Of a stretch of DNA of 64,000 nt, positions 1-12,136 are shown piece by piece. The position numbers and the translations under genes were made by a program. The DNA lies in contig CM054118.1 of the NCBI GenBank assembly GCA_028673005.1, forward strand, positions 91,178,858 through 91,242,857, in the 5' to 3' direction. Source of the stretch: Tanypteryx hageni (Eukaryota; Arthropoda; Insecta; Odonata; Petaluridae). Each line of letters starts with the position of its first letter. Positions within the stretch are counted from its first letter, which is position 1. The notes below the pieces were generated by a model. It was not told the DNA's origin, searched no databases, and saw only the letters and a program-made list of their open reading frames with translations.

Positions 1-294
1 GACGCACTTAACCAATTCTTTACTACTACACCCTTAACTAAAAAAAGCAGTACCGTCTCTTCCCATGACAGGATGAAAAACTTCCAGTCAACAGCTAGTC
101 TAACTGATTTCAACTTCTCTCCTATCTCACAGATTCAGACACTCAGGTGCTTAAAATCTGTCAAGTCCAAATCTTACGCGGTAGATGGAATTTATATAGA
201 AATGCTTAATAAACTCACACCTTATATCCTGCCGTCAATTACTGACATCATAAACACATCACTAATGCAAGGCAAATCTTACCCAGCCCTTTAA
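1..294 (+). pseudogene. Non-LTR retrotransposon ORF2 fragment (3' part, copy 1)
   Basis: This is the C-terminal part of the 207-codon frame described at 6795-7526, cut by the window start. It runs through the start of the reverse transcriptase domain (residues reading SVKSKSYAVDGIYIEML, then PYILPSITDIINTSL) and stops at 292-294. It is a broken fragment; the catalytic part of the RT is absent. Confidence 0.75.
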
Positions 295-3200
295 AAGGAA
301 ATGTCGGAATCGGCCGAGCTTACATTATGGATTCACTGAATCTCTACTAATTGTCCGGAATGACTACCACCCAAGATCCACGAAATTCTAAATAGCATCA
401 CTGGTAAATTGTGCCAATTAAATTATGTACTAAGGCGATCATTAACTGCGATTACATGCGATATTTATTCGAAAGTTTTACTCGAAACTCAAGAGCATAC
501 TTTCATTACAGTCACTGGTCCTAATGACGTGGGATTTCTGCGCGAAATAGTTAAGCATAACTGCGGGAAATTTTACGAAGGCCTCCAGGGCAGAATTGAA
601 TACATATAAAACTGAAGAATGTATAAGTTTCATCTTAACCTGTTAAATTTCCTTAAGTTTAAAAAAATACTAAATTATCTGGGCGACCAACATCCACAGT
701 AATACGAAGTTTACCTTCAAGTACACTGGGGGTACTTTCCGATATGCAAAAGAATAGTTCCTTCAATATTATACATGCTCAATCAGGTTGACGGAGTGAT
801 TCCTATCGCCTTGGTCATATTTTTTATTTATTCCGAAACTTTTAAATTATAGTCGTTGCCTCAAAAAATGACACATAAGTGGTTTTCCAGGTTATTTCTG
901 ACGAACCGAACCGAGTACTGATCAAGCACTCAAGCATATAGTAAGCAGTTTTCAATTAAAACGGTAAAAAATTGCAGATATTAATTTTTCATAAATTTGC
1001 TTTAAGGACAAACAAAGAGAGCAATTTCGATATTTATGAACAAAATTATAGCATTAAACGATTCCAAGCGTCACTATTACATGCTTAAAAAATTTAAAAT
1101 AAAAATAAGTAAAAAGACCGAAATTAGATGAAAAGTGTGATTGATTCGTGGGAAGCAAAATCCAAATCGCATTAAGTAGCGCGCCAAACTCATTGCCGCA
1201 AATAATCATCTACTCGCAACAGAAGTCACGACAGGAAATATTTAAGTGCAATAAAACTTAACTTTATTCGATATGGAGACCAAAATTTCCAGTCCTTCTT
1301 AGCGTTCACTACGGCGATTCGTGTACTCAACAAAGCTGTCGAAATTACTCTCCCTTTGCGATGAAATTCATTCATTCGCTTTGTTTAAACATTCCGTGAA
1401 ATGCTATAAAAACTGTTTAACACTTGGCTAAGTTTAGACGCTCACCGAAAATGATGAAAAATGCAATAAAATCATGCACTTACCTTTAATCCGATGTTAA
1501 CTGCTAGGACCCCTAAAGCGTACTGAACGACGGGAATTACTGCCTCCCTGGGAGAAACTCCGACGATTGCAATTTTTTCACACGAGATTAAAAACTGCAC
1601 TTTTAAAAATGATTCCACAAAATGTTCATATTTCCATAAATTGCGATTACGATAATGAAACAAATTATTTTCAATAATTCGCCTAAATTTAGTATCATCA
1701 TCGTGCAAATATCATAATTCAATAATGCTACAGTCTTGGCGATCGTAGATTTACGCGCAAAACGTATGAAAAAGTTTTGAAGCAGTATTTCACAAAAATA
1801 GTTATTGCAATATTACGGGAAAATGTTTTCATGTAGAGAATTGTAAAAACATTAGCTGATAGTTAAGATATCAAGTAACGAAAATCGTTTATTTGTATGC
1901 TTCATATATTATTACGATTTTTGAATTCAATCCAAAGCAGGTAAACCTTAACGTAGCGAATAGACGGAAAATCAAATTTCTGATTTGAGAATTGTCGCCT
2001 TCTGCCCTGAGTTATGCTTTCTCTGTTTTAAATTATCAGCATTTTTCTGTCTACATACATATTTTTATAAATTAAAAAATGAAATTAATCATATAGACGC
2101 TAACGATCAATAAAACGTAATATAAGTTTAAGTATAACTTTGCAGAATTTCCATTTTCCTCGGTACCAAATACATTTTGTAAAGAAGTTGTACCACCAAA
2201 TCACAAAGAAACCTCGCTTAAATAACGAAAAAACAAATTTATTCGAACTTTAGTCACCATTTTAATTCTACTGATTTTTCACTCTTAGTGAACATCAGAA
2301 AACGCATGGTAGACAACTTAAATGTCGATTAGTATAAACTTAATGTAAAAATTATACTTTGAAAATCTGAAATAACATCACATAGCGATTAAAATTTAAA
2401 TTAAGGTTACTTGAGTCAAACAAATTATGAAAGTTGTCTTTACTTCGGAAGACGTTTTGCTAATCACGCTATTGGCACACCAAATGAACTTGTCCAAAAG
2501 AACCATAATATGATTCTTTTCTCAACTGACAACGGATTGTATTATTCCGTGTTCTTCTAATGCTAGAAATGTAATTAAAATCTTTTTGAGTAGCTGCATG
2601 CATATTCAAGTTATTGAATGTGCCTGAAGGTTTTGAAATTATTATCAATGTGTGATAAGTTTGAAAATGTATGAGACCGCGTAATTTCAGACGGGAAAAT
2701 TTTCCAAGCAGACGATGATTTCCTGCTGTGCTACTCTCACGCTCATGGTGTCCTGAGTGGTGCAAAATGGTGTTGTTCTCATATAATTATTTTTTACGTA
2801 AACGAAAACTTCGCCGAAAGTTTGGTACATCCACTGGTATTTCCACGAGTTACCTTAATGAATTCGTTAGGTGGAACTCCATTCCTTCAATAGCAACAAG
2901 AATAGTATCTATTCATTTGATTTTTGAGTGGTGTTTATGTGTTTAGTCTTTCATACCTAAATGAAGTTAATATCTTCCATTTGAGTCCATGTGTGTTTCT
3001 GACCGTAAACTTGAAGATTACCTTATGATTGTTATATGAACCCCACTCAATTAACGAAAGATGAGATATACGTATACATAGTTTAATTGTTATTGGCTTA
3101 AATTAGTGTTTGTTTTATTGTGAAAGTATGTAATTAATTTTTCGATAAACATTTTTCTCTTCGGAGTTTAAGGTATTTTCGTGTTTTTAAATCTGCGATT

Positions 3201-4564
3201 GGTAAATATTATTAGTGAAAAAGTTCTATTATGTTTATCGCATTACTTACGTGATATGAAATCATACATACTACGATCAGCTGATTTGTATAGATTTGGA
3301 GTGTGTGTGTATGCTGTTTTGGAGATATAATTCACTGCAATTGTGTTTTGTGTGTAACCGTAATCCGGCAGGCGTGGATTTAATAAGTAAGTAATTAAGA
3401 CAAACGTATCTTTTATATGTACTAAGAAGGGAGATTTTTTCCTTGAGTGGCTGTAAGAGTTTGTGCGTTGATTTAGCATTATTTTGTAATGCTATCTGTG
3501 TTCCGCGAGTGCTGTATAAATGTTTTGTTTAGTGGGTAGAATATGTATACGGAAATCACATATTTAGTATGTGTAGTATTTAAATGTTCATTGTTTGGTT
3601 TAAAAAAATTAGTGTTACTCTAGAAGTATATTGCTGGTTTTCTTTACACTGTTTATATTTTTTGGTGCTTCGGGACATTTTATAAGTTAAAGATAATTAT
3701 TTTTCTCACTGAAAGTCGATTAGTGTTCTCAATGTCTCGGACGATGTTTATTCATTGTAGAGTTACGAAAATGTATTGTGAGTTCTGAGGATCTTTGTTA
3801 TTCGTAAAATTAATATCCGATAGGGTAATTATAATTTCCTTAATACACTTAGCTGCTTAAAAATTCTGAGAATGTTTTGATTCATGTAGTTATTGAGTGA
3901 AAGTAGTAGATATGTAGGTTTTGAATTGTCCATTAGGTTCCTCTTGTCATCTATTATATGAAATGAAAATTTCTTATGTGAAACCTTTGATAAGATGCAG
4001 CTATCATCTCTGAATTTAATGTTTGCATACCTTACTTTATCACATGTTCAATGTTATATTGTGATTTATTATATAGGAATAATCCTCTCCCACAAGTTTT
4101 CTGCCCCAAGGAAGCTGAGTGAAAAGATGTGTTATTAAATGGTACTATTCCTTCTTTATCTTTGCTGTATAAATGCTTTTTACTTATTTATTGTATAATA
4201 GCGTTGGGTGTCTTTTTCATCGAAGTCTCTTGATAAAAGCATATTATTTCCTACATAATATATTTCCATACCATTAATCAATCCTTTTGCCAACATGTAT
4301 GCTTACGTTAAAAATATTCTGAAATAAAATATTATCTCATTTTTAAATTGAATTGCATATTGTTTCGAAGTCATTCATCGGAAGCCTACTCAATAACAAC
4401 CTATAATACCATATGAGAGTCAATTTGCATTCTGAGACCGATCGGCCATGTTGTTTTTTTGGGATATCAAGTAATATCGATAGTGAGTATTATCAATTTG
4501 TGCTGTAGAGTTATTATAGTAATAAACTTGTGTGCTATTTATAGGATTGTGTTTTAAGTGACGC
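295..4564. other. Unit interior without recognisable gene (copy 1)
   Basis: This AT-rich stretch has equivalents at 7527-11796, 14744-18988 and 21951-26026. It contains short open frames (for example 409-609 plus, 1472-1708 minus, 2469-2765 minus) that begin at TTG or GTG, resemble no family I recognise, and are partly interrupted in some copies. The minus frame ending near 1485 abuts a good splice-donor match (AAG followed by GTAAGT), but copy 2 has a stop in it. I see no RNA gene, LTR or tRNA here. Confidence 0.6.
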
Positions 4565-4913
4565 AACCCAAACCAACTACACCCAACCCAACCCAACCCA
4601 TCCCAACCCAACCCAACCCAACCCAACCCTCCTCCTCCTCCTCCTCCTCCTCCTCCTCCTCTTCCTCCTCCTCCTCCTCCTCCCCCCCCCCTCCCCCATA
4701 GTCCTCCTCCTCCTCCTAATCCTCCCCCCTTCCCCCTCCTCCTTCTCCCTTTCTTCCTCCCTCTCTTCCTCCCCCTCTTCCTCCTCCTTCTTCCTCCCTC
4801 TCTTCCTCCCCCTCTTCCTCCCCTTCTTTCTCTTCTTCATCCTCCTCGTCCTCCCCCTTTTCCTGTTCCTCTTTCTCCTCATCCTCCTCTTTCTCCTCCT
4901 CCTCATCCTCCTC
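4565..4913. repeat. (CCCAA)n followed by CCT-rich microsatellite (copy 1)
   Basis: About ten CCCAA pentamers, with variants, are followed by ~290 bp of CCT/CTT-rich DNA. Long open frames on both strands (Pro/Ser/Leu-rich plus, Arg/Gly/Glu-rich minus) are by-products of the triplet repeat and not genes. The minus strand reads TTGGG and AGG runs and is strongly G-rich. Confidence 0.95.
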
Positions 4914-4919
4914 GGCTTC

Positions 4920-5372
4920 TGTAAGAAACGTCTATCATTATATATTGACGTTCCTCACAGAGGAGGATATAACATACTAGTAGAAGGTTCTTGCATACTG
5001 CAAGCATTTCAGCTCACCTTGAAAAAACATTCATATTTCATCATTACAATTATTTTTTTAGTTCTAAAGATTTCAGCTTCGTAGCTCATCCCGTAATGTA
5101 TAAACAGTTATTTATTTGTTTAAACTTTAAGAATTTTTAACAGCCGTACAACCAAAAATATCAAAATTTCCGTAATCCCTATTTCGTTATTTTATGAAAT
5201 TCTACCTTTACGTAAAGTTTTGGTGGGACATTCGGAAATAGAGAAACTTGAATAAATTTGTTTAAGAAACAGCGAATTTTTGACGGCTGGCTGCGCAGTT
5301 GCACTTTATTGAGATTTTCAATTTTTGTAGTCGGTTTTCCATACAGTCCTACCTAAATAAAAAATCGGACGT
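4920..5372. repeat. Dispersed repeat R2 (copy 1 of array)
   Basis: This segment matches 29130-29880 in the opposite orientation: the shared landmarks are a CTAGTAGAAGGT-TTGCAT-CTGCAAG block, CACCTTGAAAAAACATTC, an ACATTCGGAAATA block and a GCGAATTTTT block. A related end piece lies at 41345-41390. It begins with a short inverted repeat (GTAAGAAACGTC and its complement) next to the CCT tract. No open frame or family assignment; possibly a MITE-like element. Equivalent segments are at 12137-12589 and 19344-19796. Confidence 0.7.
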
Positions 5373-5525
5373 GGCCACCACATGACTTTCTCCATATCTG
5401 TAATATTTATAAAAATTCCAAATAGGTTATATGATGAAATTGATGGAATGATATGATCCGAAGATCCTATGCAGACAGGCATAAGCTGTGAAAGTTGGAA
5501 CAATTTTTGAAACGAGAAAAAAGTC

Positions 5526-5596
5526 TGCTATGACCGGGAATTGAACCCGGGTCTTCCACTTGCCGGGCGGATATTCTACCCCTGAACTATCGTAGC
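5526..5596 (-). tRNA. tRNA-like head of SINE, glycine-tRNA-like body with GGC anticodon (pseudo)
   Basis: Seventy-one bases fold as a cloverleaf: a 7 bp acceptor with one C-A mismatch, D-stem GTTC/GAAT, a five-pair anticodon stem, and T-arm CCGGG TTCAATT CCCGG, with discriminator A. The body aligns with animal tRNA-Gly(GCC), but the anticodon loop reads CCGGCAA, giving GGC and a C at position 33 where U is invariant in working tRNAs. Most likely a SINE head and not a functional tRNA. Confidence 0.45.
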
Positions 5597-5990
5597 AGAA
5601 CATTTTCTCTCGTTTCTAGACACGGATGTTTTCCTTGGTGGGACGGGAACTAACCAAGTTAGTATCAAACTGCCCCGACAGATGTCCTCGAAGAGAATCA
5701 TCGAAAGAAACTCCTTCCTCTCAAATGGTGAGATTGCCAAACATGAAATTGATTGATTTTTCTCGTTTCAAAAATTGTTCCAACTTTCACAGCTTATGCC
5801 TGTCTGCATAGGATCTTCGGATCATATCATCCCATCAATTTCATGTTTGGCAATCTCACCATTTGAGAGGAAGGAGTTTCTTTCGATGATTCTCTTCGAG
5901 GACATCTGTCGGGGCAGTTTGATACTAACTTAGTTAGTTCCCGTCCCACCAAGGAAAACATCCGTGTCTAGAAACGAGAGAAAATGTTCT

Positions 5991-6061
5991 GCTACGATAG
6001 TTCAGGGGTAGAATATCCGCCCGGCAAGTGGAAGACCCGGGTTCAATTCCCGGTCATAGCA
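5991..6061 (+). tRNA. tRNA-like head of SINE, plus arm (pseudo)
   Basis: Inverted twin of 5526-5596 in the same palindrome, with A-box-like (TAGTTCAGGGG) and B-box-like (GGTTCAATTCC) internal promoter elements. Confidence 0.45.
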
Positions 6062-6205
6062 GACTTTTTTCTCGTTTCAAAAATTGTTCCAGGTTATATG
6101 ATAATAAATATTTTAGGAAACTGCGAGAAAATTTTAGATTTTTACAAAGAACAGAAATAAACTCAAACCAGAGCCTTCTGATATTGGATATAGCCACAAA
6201 GCTCC

Positions 6206-6735
6206 GACAATTAAGAAAATAAAAATGGGCGTTACTAAGACGTAACTAAACGTCAATTGTTAACAAAGAGTCATCGGTAGTTGGCGTGGTGTTGGCAGGT
6301 ATAAATATAAGATATCTCTTAAACAATGCATTATATGAAAACATGTTTCAAACAAAGGTTGTAGAAAGTTAAATTTCCTACAACTTTTATCCCAGCACAG
6401 TTTTACATTTATTAAATAATTAAGCAAATATTTCTAAATAACGGATAAGTAACAAAAGTAAGCACCCACTTCCGGTCGACCGATTTTTACCAAAAACTAA
6501 TCAGTTCTTCTGACTCTTATAAAAATGTTAAATATAGAATTTCGCGTTGACCTGAATAATAGTTTTTGAGTTAGTGCACCCACAATAAAGCTATCACACA
6601 TACACAGACATCATCGAGAAAATGGTCAAAACGTGTTCAGGGGACCTCAAAACGTGTATTTCCTTTGAAATCTTGAAGTCGAATTTTTTCGTGAATACAA
6701 TAATTTCCCCTATGCTACGTATATGGAGAAAGTAT
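6206..6735 (+). repeat. Dispersed repeat R1 (array copy 1)
   Basis: About 530 bp without open frames, from CGACAATTAAGAAAAT to TATGGAGAAAGTA. It recurs at 48061-48627 (same strand, 5' shorter, split by a SINE) and at 57950-58478 (opposite strand, inside a piggyBac element). Landmarks are CCACTTCCGGTCGACCGA, a TGTTCAGGGGACCTCAAAACG block and a closing TACGTATATGGAGAAAGTA. Family not recognised. Confidence 0.85.
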
Positions 6736-6794
6736 AAATGTAGTTAGTCTCCAGCTCATCTGGAAGTGTACACACACATACATATATATACTAT

Positions 6795-7526
6795 TTAAAG
6801 AACGTAGACGACACATGTTTCTTCGCGGACGCCGCCAACGTACCCTGGTATTTCACTGAGTTTTCCGAGGAAGTAGATGACAAGGTAGAGGCGTTAAATA
6901 GCATGATTATCAACATTTATGATCGACACGCTCCTATGAAAACGGTTCGCGCCTCCAAACGGCAAACGCCGTGGATAACGGAAGAAATAAATCACTTTAT
7001 GAAACTTAGAGACGCTGCTTTTCGTGACTTCAAAAGAACGAAGGGGTTTGTTGATCATGAATACTACAAGCAATTGCTCAATAAAACCAAGCAGATGCTA
7101 ATAAACTCCAAGTTAAAATATTACCATTCAATCATTGGCACTAACAAATCGCAAGCATCAATTTGGAGAAACTTAAGGAACACGGGCATAGGTAAACAAA
7201 AATACTCGATTCCCAATCCTAACTTCTCCCTCGACGCACTTAACCAATTCTTTACTACTACACCCTTAACTAAAAAAAGCAGTACCGTCTCTTCCCATGA
7301 CAGGATGAAAAACTTCCAGTCAACAGCTAGTCTAACTGATTTCAACTTCTCTCCTATCTCACAGATTCAGACACTCAGGTGCTTAAAATCTGTCAAGTCC
7401 AAATCTTACGCGGTAGATGGAATTTATATAGAAATGCTTAATAAACTCACACCTTATATCCTGCCGTCAATTACTGACATCATAAACACATCACTAATGC
7501 AAGGCAAATCTTACCCAGCCCTTTAA
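6795..7526 (+). pseudogene. Non-LTR retrotransposon ORF2 fragment (endonuclease-RT linker and RT start)
   Basis: The frame is open from before 6795 and has an ATG at 6903 that gives 207 codons. The order of motifs is that of CR1/Jockey-type ORF2 proteins: an EVDDKVEALN / IYDRHAPMKT segment after the endonuclease, then PWITEEINHFMKLRDAAFRDFKRT, a Trp-containing SIWRNL stretch, LNQFF, and the first RT motif KSKSYAVDGI with PYILPSITDIINTSL. The endonuclease and the catalytic RT motifs are missing on both sides. The stop (TAA) falls where family members usually have the Trp of a Leu-Trp-Lys motif, followed by a Lys-Glu that still fits. The 5' junction lies next to a CA/TA microsatellite at 6768-6792. 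It spans the arbitrary boundary between copies 1 and 2 used here. Probably a dead fragment amplified with the unit. Confidence 0.8.
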
Positions 7527-10500
7527 AAGGAAATGTCGGAATCGGCCGAGCTTACATTATGGATTCACTGAATCTCTACTAATTGTCCGGAATGACTACC
7601 ACCCAAGATCCACGAAATTCTAAATAGCATCACTGGTAAATTGTGCCAATTAAATTATGTACTAAGGCGATCATTAACTGCGATTACATGCGATATTTAT
7701 TCGAAAGTTTTACTCGAAACTCAAGAGCATACTTTCATTACAGTCACTGGTCCTAATGACGTGGGATTTCTGCGCGAAATAGTTAAGCATAACTGCGGGA
7801 AATTTTACGAAGGCCTCCAGGGCAGAATTGAATACATATAAAACTGAAGAATGTATAAGTTTCATCTTAACCTGTTAAATTTCCTTAAGTTTAAAAAAAT
7901 ACTAAATTATCTGGGCGACCAACATCCACAGTAATACGAAGTTTACCTTCAAGTACACTGGGGGTACTTTCCGATATGCAAAAGAATAGTTCCTTCAATA
8001 TTATACATGCTCAATCAGGTTGACGGAGTGATTCCTATCGCCTTGGTCATATTTTTTATTTATTCCGAAACTTTTAAATTATAGTCGTTGCCTCAAAAAA
8101 TGACACATAAGTGGTTTTCCAGGTTATTTCTGACGAACCGAACCGAGTACTGATCAAGAACTCAAGCATATAGTAAGCAGTTTTCAATTAAAACGGTAAA
8201 ATATTGCAGATATTAATTTTTCATAAATTTGCTTTAAGGACAAACAAAGAGAGCAATTTCGATATTTATGAACAAAATTATAGCATTAAACGATTCCAAG
8301 CGTCACTATTACATGCTTAAAAAATTTAAAATAAAAATAAGTAAAAAGACCGAAATTAGATGAAAAGTGTGGTTGATTCGTGGGAAGCAAAATCCAAATC
8401 GCATTAAGTAGCGCGCCAAACTCATTGCCGCAAATAATCATCTACTCGCAACAGAAGTCACGACAGGAAATATTTAAGTGCAATAAAACTTAACTTTATT
8501 CGATATGGAGACCAAAATTTCCAGTCCTCCTTAGCGTTCACTACGGCGATTCGTGTACTCAACAAAGCTGTCGAAATTACACTCCCTTTGCGATGAAATT
8601 CATTCATTCGCTTTGTTTAAACATTCCGTGAAATGCTATAAAAACTGTTTAACACTTGGCTAAGTTTAGACGCTCACCGAAAATGATGAAAAATGCAATA
8701 AAATCATGCACTTACCTTTAATCCGATGTTAACTGCTAGGACCCCTAAAGCCTACTGAACGACGGGAATTACTGCCTCCCTGGGAGAAACTCCGACGATT
8801 GCAATTTTTTCACACGAGATTAAAAACTGCACTTTTAAAAATGATTCCACAAAATGTTCATATTTCCATAAATTGCGATTTCGATAATGAAACAAATTAT
8901 TTTCAATAATTCGCCTAAATTTAGTATCATCATCGTGCAAATATCATAATTCAATAATGCTACAGTCTTGGCGATCGTAGATTTACGCGCAAAACGTATG
9001 AAAAAGTTTTGAAGCAGTATTTCACAAAAATAGTTATTGCAATATTACGGGAAAATGTTTTCATGTAGAGAATTGTAAAAACATTAGCTGATAGTTAAGA
9101 TATCAAGTAACGAAAATCGTTTATTTGTATGCTTCATATATTATTACGATTTTTGAATTCAATCCAAAGCAGGTAAACCTTAACGTAGCTAATAGACGGA
9201 AAATCAAATTTCTGATTTGAGAATTGTCGCCTTCTGCCCTGAGTTATGCTTTCTCTGTTTTAAATTATCAGCATTTTTCTGTCAACATACATATTTTTAT
9301 AAATTAAAAAATGAAATTAATCATATAGACGCTAACGATCAATAAAACGTAATATAAGTTTAAGTATAACTTTGCAGAATTTCCATTTTCCTCGGTACCA
9401 AATACATTTTGTAAAGAAGTTGTACCACCAAATCACAAAGAAACCTCGCTTAAATAACGAAAAAACAAATTTATTCGAACTTTAGTCACCATTTTAATTC
9501 TACTGATTTTTCACTCTTAGTGAACATCAGAAAACGCATGGTAGACAACTTAAATGTCGATTAGTATAAACTTAATGTAAAAATTATACTTTGAAAATCT
9601 GAAATAACATCACATAGCGATTAAAATTTAAATTAAGGTTACTTGAGTCAAACAAATCATGAAAGTTGTCTTTACTGCGGAAGACGTTTTGCTAATCACG
9701 CTATTGGCACACCAAATGAACTTGTCCAAAAGAACCATAATATGATTCTTTTCTCAACTGAAAACGGATTGTATTATTCCGTGTTCTTCTAATGCTAGAA
9801 ATGTAATTAAAATCTTTTTGAGTAGCTGCATGCATATTCAGGTTATTGAATGTGCCTGAAGGTTTTGAAATTATTATCAATGTGTGATAAGTTTGAAAAT
9901 GTATGAGACCGCGTAATTTCAGACGGGAAAATTTTCCAAGCAGACGACGATTTCCTGCTGTGCTACTCTCACGCTCACGGTGTCCTGAGTGGTGCAAAAT
10001 GGTGTTGTTCTCATATAATTATTTTTTACGTAAACGAAAACTTCGCCGAAAGTTTGGTACATCCACTGGTATTTCCACGAGTTACCTTAATGAATTCGTT
10101 AGGTGGAACTCCATTCCTTCAAAAGCAACAAGAATAGTATCTATTCATTTGATTTTTGAGTGGTGTTTATGTGTTTAGTCTTTCATACCTAAATGAAGTT
10201 AATATCTTCCATTTGAGTCCATGTGTGTTTCTGACCGTAAACTTGAAGATTACCTTATGATTGTTATATGAACCCCACTCAATTAACGAAAGATGAGATA
10301 TACGTATACATAGTTTAATTGTTATTGGCTTAAATTAGTGTTTGTTTTATTGTGAAAGTTTGTAATTAATTTTTCGATAAACATTTTTCTCTTCGGAGTT
10401 TAAGGTATTTTCGTGTTTTTAAATCTGCGATTGGTAAATATTATTAGTGAAAAAGTTCTATTATGTTTATCGCATTACTTACGTGATATGAAATCATACA

Positions 10501-11796
10501 TACTACGATCAGCTGATTTGTATAGATTTGGAGTGTGTGTGTATGCTGTTTTGGAGATGTAATTCACTGCAATTGTGTTTTGTGTGTAACCGTAATCCGG
10601 CAGGCGTGGATTTAATAAGTAAGTAATTAAGACAAACGTATCTTTTATATGTACTAAGAAGGGAGATTTTTTCCTTGAGTGGCTGTAAGAGTTTGTGCGT
10701 TGATTTAGCAGTATTTTGTAATGCTATCTGTGTTCCGCGAGTGCTGTATAAATGTTTTGTTTAGTGGGTAGAATATGTATACGTAAATCACATATTTAGT
10801 ATGTGTAGTATTTAAATGTTCATTGTTTGGTTTAAAAAAATTAGTGTTACTCTAGAAGTATATTGCTGGTTTTCTTTACACTGTTTATATTTTTTGGTGC
10901 TTCGGGACATTTTATAAGTTAAAGATAATTATTTTTCTCACTGAAAGTCGATTAGTGTTCTCAATGTCTCGGACGATGTTTATTCATTGTAGAGTTACGA
11001 AAATGTATTGTGAGTTCTGAGGATCTTTGTTATTCGTAAAATTAATATCCGATAGGGTAATTATAATTTCCTTAATAAACTTAGCTGCTTAAAAATTCTG
11101 AGAATGTTTTGATTCATGTAGTTATTGAGTGAAAGTAGTAGATATGTAGGTTTTGAATTGTCCATTAGGTTCCTCTTGTCATCTATTATATGAAATGAAA
11201 ATTTCTTATGTGAAACCTTTGATAAGATGCAGCTATCATCTCTGAATTTAATGTTTGCATACCTTACTTTATCACATGTTCAATGTTATATTGTGATTTA
11301 TTATATAGGAATAATCCTCTCCCACAAGTTTTCTGCCACAAGGAAGCTGAGTGAAAAGATGTGTTATTAAATGGTACCATTCCTTCTTTATCTTTGCTGT
11401 ATATTTGCTTTTTACTTATTTATTGTATAATAGCGTTGGGTGTCTTTTTCATCGAAGTCTCTTGATAAAAGCATATTATTTCCTACATAATATATTTCCA
11501 TACCATTAATCAATCCTTTTGCCAACATGTATGCTTACGTTAAAAATATTCTGAAATAAAATATTATCTTATTTTTGATTTGATTTGCATATTGTTTCGA
11601 AGTCATTCATCGGAAGCCTACTCAATAACAACCTATAATACCATATGAGAGTCAATTTGCATTCTGAGACCGATCGGCCATGTTGTTTTTTTGGGATATC
11701 AAGTAATATCGATAGTGAGTATTATCAATTTGTGCTGTAGAGTTATTATAGTAATAAACTTGTGTGCTATTTATAGGATTGTGTTTTAAGTGACGC

Positions 11797-12130
11797 AACC
11801 CAAACCAACTACACCCAACCCAACCCAACCCATCCCAACCCAACCCAACCCAACCCAACCCTCCTCCTCCTCCTCCTCCTCTTCCTCCTCCTCCTCCTCC
11901 TCCCCCCCCTCCCCCATAGTCCTCCTCCTCCTCCTAATCCTCCCCCTTCCCCCTCCTCCTTCTCCCTTTCTTCCTCCCTCTCTTCCTCCCCCTCTTCCTC
12001 CTCCTTCTTCCTCCCTCTCTTCCTCCCCCTCTTCCTCCCCTTCTTTCTCTTCTTCATCCTCCTCGTCCTCCCCCTTTTCCTGTTCCTCTTTCTCCTCATC
12101 CTCCTCTTTCTCCTCCTCCTCATCCTCCTC
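11797..12130. repeat. (CCCAA)n plus CCT-rich microsatellite (copy 2)
   Basis: Equivalent to 4565-4913 but 15 bp shorter, with fewer CCT triplets. Confidence 0.95.
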
Positions 12131-12136
12131 GGCTTC

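Larger units (their letters stand above)
5497..6090. repeat. Head-to-head tRNA-derived SINE pair forming a large palindrome (copy 1)
   Basis: Arms 5497-5754 and 5834-6090 are almost perfect inverted complements (about 257 bp each) around a ~79 bp spacer. The spacer is itself the complement of 5430-5516. Each arm holds a tRNA-like sequence (minus 5526-5596, plus 5991-6061) followed by a tail with TTTTTTCTCGTTTCAAAAAT. The tail includes a CAGCTTATGCCTGTCTGCATA block that recurs in diverged form near 28010, 28620, 46030 and 46460, so this is a dispersed SINE family. One arm differs by CCAA versus CTAA. Transcription would give a long hairpin. Confidence 0.85.
1..7232 (+). repeat. Macrosatellite copy 1 (A-type)
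   Basis: This is the first copy in the window, beginning inside the LINE fragment. It shares diagnostic bases with copy 3 (for example CAAGCACTC near 934 and GTGTGATTG near 1136) against copies 2 and 4. It has the longest CCT-rich tract of the three complete copies. Confidence 0.95.

Noticed and set aside
1472..1708. 78-codon minus-strand frame ending at a GTAAGT donor
   Set aside because: No ATG, no acceptor, no family resemblance, and copy 2 has a nonsense change, so no constraint is visible.
2469..2765. 98-codon minus-strand frame present in all four copies
   Set aside because: Begins at TTG, resembles nothing known; persistence is explained by the low divergence of the array.
4577..4906. 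Long Arg/Gly/Glu-rich and Pro/Ser-rich open frames over the CCT tract (also at 11790-12197 and 18980-19508)
   Set aside because: They are translations of a triplet repeat; frame and sequence change with repeat number in each copy.
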